Shown: piece after piece, positions 61,561 to 64,000 of the stretch | How the letters are laid out: each line of letters opens with the position of its first letter | Numbering within the stretch: position 1 is the stretch's first letter | Assembly: GCA_023417775.1 (NCBI GenBank) | Contig: JAEZEJ010000097.1 | Coordinates: 1 to 64,000 of the forward strand | Reading direction: 5' to 3' | DNA length: 64,000 nucleotides | DNA from: Actinomycetes bacterium | GTDB taxonomy: Bacteria > Actinomycetota > Actinomycetes > Propionibacteriales > Nocardioidaceae | Position numbers and translations under genes: made by a program | The notes under the pieces: generated by a model | Seen by the model: only the letters and a program-made list of their open reading frames with translations | Told to the model about the DNA's origin: nothing | Databases searched by the model: none

Positions 61561-62956
61561 GGTCGTCTCCCGTGTGCTCGTCGTCGGTGTGCTCGGCCGC
61601 CCTGCGGAGGCGGAGGGCCTCGACGATGCGGGCGTAGCCGGCCTCGTCGAGCGTGTAGAAGCGGCGGTAGACGAGGTAGCTCGCCACGATGAGCAGTGCC
61701 GGGACCACGATCATCATGATCTTGACGAGGAGGGTTCCGCCATCGGTCATGGCGGAGGCGTCGTCGGCCTCCTTCATCCCCGAGGCGAGCACTGTCCAGC
61801 CGACGATGCCGCTCGCGACCGCTGATCCGAGCTTGTAGATGAACGGCTGGAGGGACAACGTGACGCTGTCGTTGCGCCGGCCCAGCTTGTGCTCGCCGTA
61901 CTCGACGGTGTCGGCGATGAACATGAGCATCTGCAACTGGATCATCGCCTGCGCGGAGAAGATGCCCACGCCGGCGACGACCATCGGCACTAGGCCGCCG
62001 GGCGGGGTGAGGAAGAGGAGGACGTATCCGGCGGCGACGACCACTAGCGCGGAAGTGAACAGCGTCCGCCTGGTGAACCGTCTGCTGAGCAGGGGGTAGA
62101 CCGCCAGGCCGCCGAGCTGGGAGACCCCGAGGACGGCGGCGAACATGGCGTACATGCCCTCGTCGCCGTAGACATAGCGGAAGTAGTAGATGCCGAAGCT
62201 GGTGGTCGTGGTGAACGCGGCCATGAACAAGAGCAGGGAGGCGGTGGCGGCGAGCAGCTGGTCGTTGCGGAAGATCACCGTCACCAATTCCCGGAACCGG
62301 GTCTGGCTCGGCACCGCGACCGTGCGGTCCTCGCGCACGAGGACGAGCATGGTCAGCTGGAAGACGAGCAGGACGACCGCGAGGATCAGCGCGACCAGGA
62401 AGTACGACCACCGCATGTCGCCGATGAGATCGCCGAGGGCGTTGCTGACCGGCACGATGCCGACGACGACGATGAAGACGCCGATGGAGGCACAGATCCG
62501 GGCGACCGCGCCGATTCGCTCGCGTTCTTTCTGGTCCTCGGTGAGGGCGGGGAGCATCGACCAGTAGCCGATGTCGTTGGCGGTGTAGGAGATCTCCCAG
62601 GCGAGGTAGACGACGGTGAAAACCGCGACGAAGGCGGCGTCGCCGAGCGGGAGCGGGGTGAACAGGACGACCGTCAGCGCTGCGGCCGGTATCGCTCCAC
62701 CGAGGATCCAGGGTTTGAACTTGCCGTGGCGGCCGTGGGTATTGTCGACGATCACGCCCATGACCGGATCGTTGACGGCGTCGAAGAGCCGTGCCACGAC
62801 GAGCACGATCGTCACCGCCGCGAAGACGCCGTTCGAGACCTCGAGGACGTCGCTGAGGTAGAACAGCAGATACATCGAGATGAGCGTGTAGCACGCGTCG
62901 CGCCCGATCGTGCCGATGCCGAAACCGAAGCGATTGCGGATCGTCTGTGTCGTCAC
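61547..62956 (-). CDS. GPH-family sugar:cation symporter
   Basis: The start is GTG 62956 with AGGAGG 6 bp upstream, giving 469 aa with about 12 membrane helices. Family marks: FGFGIGTIGRDACYTLISMY, DAVNDPVMGVIVDNTHGRHGKFKPW (split) and a loop near YGEHKLGRRNDSV. GPH (MelB-like) symporters carry glycosides, pentosides and hexuronides with a cation. With the downstream glucosidase it probably imports an alpha-glucoside for intracellular cleavage. The 178 bp upstream (62957-63134) hold no gene; ACGTACACGT near 62980 could be part of an operator. Confidence 0.88.
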   Translation of the reverse strand: MTTQTIRNRFGFGIGTIGRDACYTLISMYLLFYLSDVLEVSNGVFAAVTIVLVVARLFDAVNDPVMGVIVDNTHGRHGKFKPWILGGAIPAAALTVVLFTPLPLGDAAFVAVFTVVYLAWEISYTANDIGYWSMLPALTEDQKERERIGAVARICASIGVFIVVVGIVPVSNALGDLIGDMRWSYFLVALILAVVLLVFQLTMLVLVREDRTVAVPSQTRFRELVTVIFRNDQLLAATASLLLFMAAFTTTTSFGIYYFRYVYGDEGMYAMFAAVLGVSQLGGLAVYPLLSRRFTRRTLFTSALVVVAAGYVLLFLTPPGGLVPMVVAGVGIFSAQAMIQLQMLMFIADTVEYGEHKLGRRNDSVTLSLQPFIYKLGSAVASGIVGWTVLASGMKEADDASAMTDGGTLLVKIMMIVVPALLIVASYLVYRRFYTLDEAGYARIVEALRLRRAAEHTDDEHTGDDHARP

Positions 62957-63131
62957 CGGCCTGCCTCCTGTCGCTCCACAACGTACACGTGAGATGGGAC
63001 ACAAGGAGGCATGGATCGCTCAGCGTCGGTAACGATGGCCAGGTGTACGACTTCGCCGGCATCATGTGCGAGAACTCGGTTCCATACACGACGTTTGAGC
63101 CGGGCCAGTTTGTTGAAGGATGCGACCTAGA

Positions 63132-63269
63132 ACCTCACTTGGGAGGCATGCGGATGGCGCCGTCGACGCGGACGGTCTCGCCGTTCATGTAGGAGTTGGT
63201 GACGCATTCGAGCACCATGCTGGCGAGCTCCTCGGGGTGCCCGAGGCGCTTGGGGAAGTTGACGTACTC
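63132..63269 (-). repeat. 138-bp direct repeat, right copy
   Basis: This is the intact-gene copy of the repeat at 59319-59456. It starts just past the SDR stop codon and covers the C-terminal codons. The two copies bracket the glucosidase and symporter genes. Confidence 0.92.
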
Positions 63270-63911
63270 GCCGAGCTTGGCCTTGAAGGCCTCGGCCTGC
63301 TCGCCCTCGCCGTAGATGGGGGTGTCGATGAGGCCGGGGGCGACGGTGTTGACGCGGATGCCGGCGGCGGCGAGGTCGCGGGCGGCGGGGAGGGTGAGGC
63401 CGACGATGCCGCCCTTGGAGGACGAGTAGGCGGCCTGGCCGATCTGCCCGTCGAAGGCGGCCACGGAGGCGAGATTGCAGACCGCGCCGCGCTCGCCGGA
63501 CTCCAGCGGCTCGTTGCGCGAGATGGCGGTGGCGGCGAGGCGCATCGCGTCGAAGGTGCCGATGAGGTTGATGGAGATGACCTTCTTGTAGGCGTCGAGG
63601 TCGTGGGCGGACTCGTAGGTGCCGTCGCGCCCGATGGTGCGCTGCGCCCAGCCGATGCCGGCGGAGTTGACGAGGACGCGCAGGGGAGCGAGCTCCTCGG
63701 CGGCGGCGATGGCGGTCTTGATCTGCTCGGTGTCGGTGACGTCGACGCGGATGAACACACCGCCGATCTCCTGCGCGAGCGCCTGCCCGGCGTCCTCGTT
63801 CAGGTCGGCGACCACGACGAGCGCGCCCCGCTCGTGCAGCTGGCGCGCGACCGCCGCGCCGATGCCCGATGCGCCGCCGGTGACGATGGCCGATGCTCCC
63901 GCGATGTCCAT
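63135..63911 (-). CDS. Short-chain dehydrogenase, 3-hydroxyacyl-CoA dehydrogenase type II-like
   Basis: This 258-aa classical SDR has the cofactor motif TGGASGIG, Asp at the NAD-selecting position (VVADLNED), NSAGIG, and the catalytic YSSSKGG. The sequence GQAAYSSSKGGIVGLTLPAARDLA and APGLIDTPI resembles HSD17B10/type II 3-hydroxyacyl-CoA dehydrogenases of fatty-acid or branched-chain degradation. It is not related in function to the sugar genes beside it. Its 3' end is duplicated at 59319-59456. Confidence 0.85.
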   Translation of the reverse strand: MDIAGASAIVTGGASGIGAAVARQLHERGALVVVADLNEDAGQALAQEIGGVFIRVDVTDTEQIKTAIAAAEELAPLRVLVNSAGIGWAQRTIGRDGTYESAHDLDAYKKVISINLIGTFDAMRLAATAISRNEPLESGERGAVCNLASVAAFDGQIGQAAYSSSKGGIVGLTLPAARDLAAAGIRVNTVAPGLIDTPIYGEGEQAEAFKAKLGEYVNFPKRLGHPEELASMVLECVTNSYMNGETVRVDGAIRMPPK

Positions 63912-64000
63912 ATGTTCCCTCGAATCGTGATGACGTCAGTGTCCACCGGCAGTCTCGCACGGACGCCGGGTGGAGGTGGGCGGATAGCTAGTTCTTGTTG

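Noticed and set aside
1..64000. CRISPR arrays, tRNA, rRNA, riboswitches
   Set aside because: No regularly spaced repeats, cloverleaf-like sequences with CCA ends or conserved riboswitch cores were noticed on either strand by reading.

Overview
The window comes from a high-GC actinobacterium. Codons end mostly in G/C, GTG starts and 4-bp start/stop overlaps are frequent, IdeR/DmdR-type iron boxes are present, and there is a DUF222/HNH gene. Micrococcales is a reasonable guess, but no rRNA or tRNA gene is present to test it. Two siderophore blocks flank a sugar-acid catabolic operon.

Positions 1-30.6 kb hold siderophore biosynthesis. A plus-strand chain of 14 coupled genes runs from a FecE-type ATPase cut by the window edge to an exporter-fold ABC pair. 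It encodes a ferric-siderophore binding lipoprotein, isochorismatase, isochorismate synthase, 2,3-dihydroxybenzoate (DHB)-AMP ligase, an ornithine-type N-hydroxylase, a stand-alone aryl carrier protein, an alpha/beta hydrolase, an MbtH protein, a siderophore-interacting flavoreductase, and two NRPSs (3500 and 2347 aa; five modules, one epimerase, one terminal thioesterase). The missing DHB gene (dhbA) and the phosphopantetheinyl transferase sit just downstream on the minus strand under their own iron box. Adenylation pockets read by eye give Gly (module 3), Ser (module 4) and N-hydroxy-ornithine (module 5). Modules 1 and 2 have acid-lined pockets that suggest basic residues. The inferred product is a mixed catecholate/hydroxamate peptide: DHB-D-X1-X2-Gly-Ser-hydroxyOrn.

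Positions 30.6-32.6 kb hold a DHA2-type MFS transporter with an unusual C-terminal beta-sandwich extension, separated by an AT-rich palindrome from the next operon. Positions 32.7-43.8 kb form one sugar operon: ABC importer (lipoprotein, double ATPase, permease), zinc dehydrogenase, mutarotase-like protein, SDR, GntR/FCD regulator, galactonate dehydratase, KDPGal aldolase, PfkB kinase and SMP-30 lactonase. This is a De Ley-Doudoroff-type oxidative galactose/galactonate route. A small hairpin element with a 28-codon ORF interrupts it. Two small unrelated genes follow (DoxX-like, PPOX-like).

Positions 44.8-58.1 kb are the uptake block: an iron-boxed siderophore-interacting protein fused to a degenerate methyltransferase-like domain, then on the minus strand three tandem siderophore-binding lipoproteins, two FecCD permeases, a FecE ATPase and a second exporter-fold ABC pair in which one nucleotide-binding domain has lost its Walker A motif. 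A divergent, internally duplicated AraC/cupin regulator shares an iron box with this operon.

Positions 58.1-64 kb carry a DUF222/HNH gene and a GH13 glucosidase plus GPH-type symporter module. The module is bracketed by a complete SDR gene and a 138-bp directly repeated copy of that gene's 3' end, which suggests integration by recombination.
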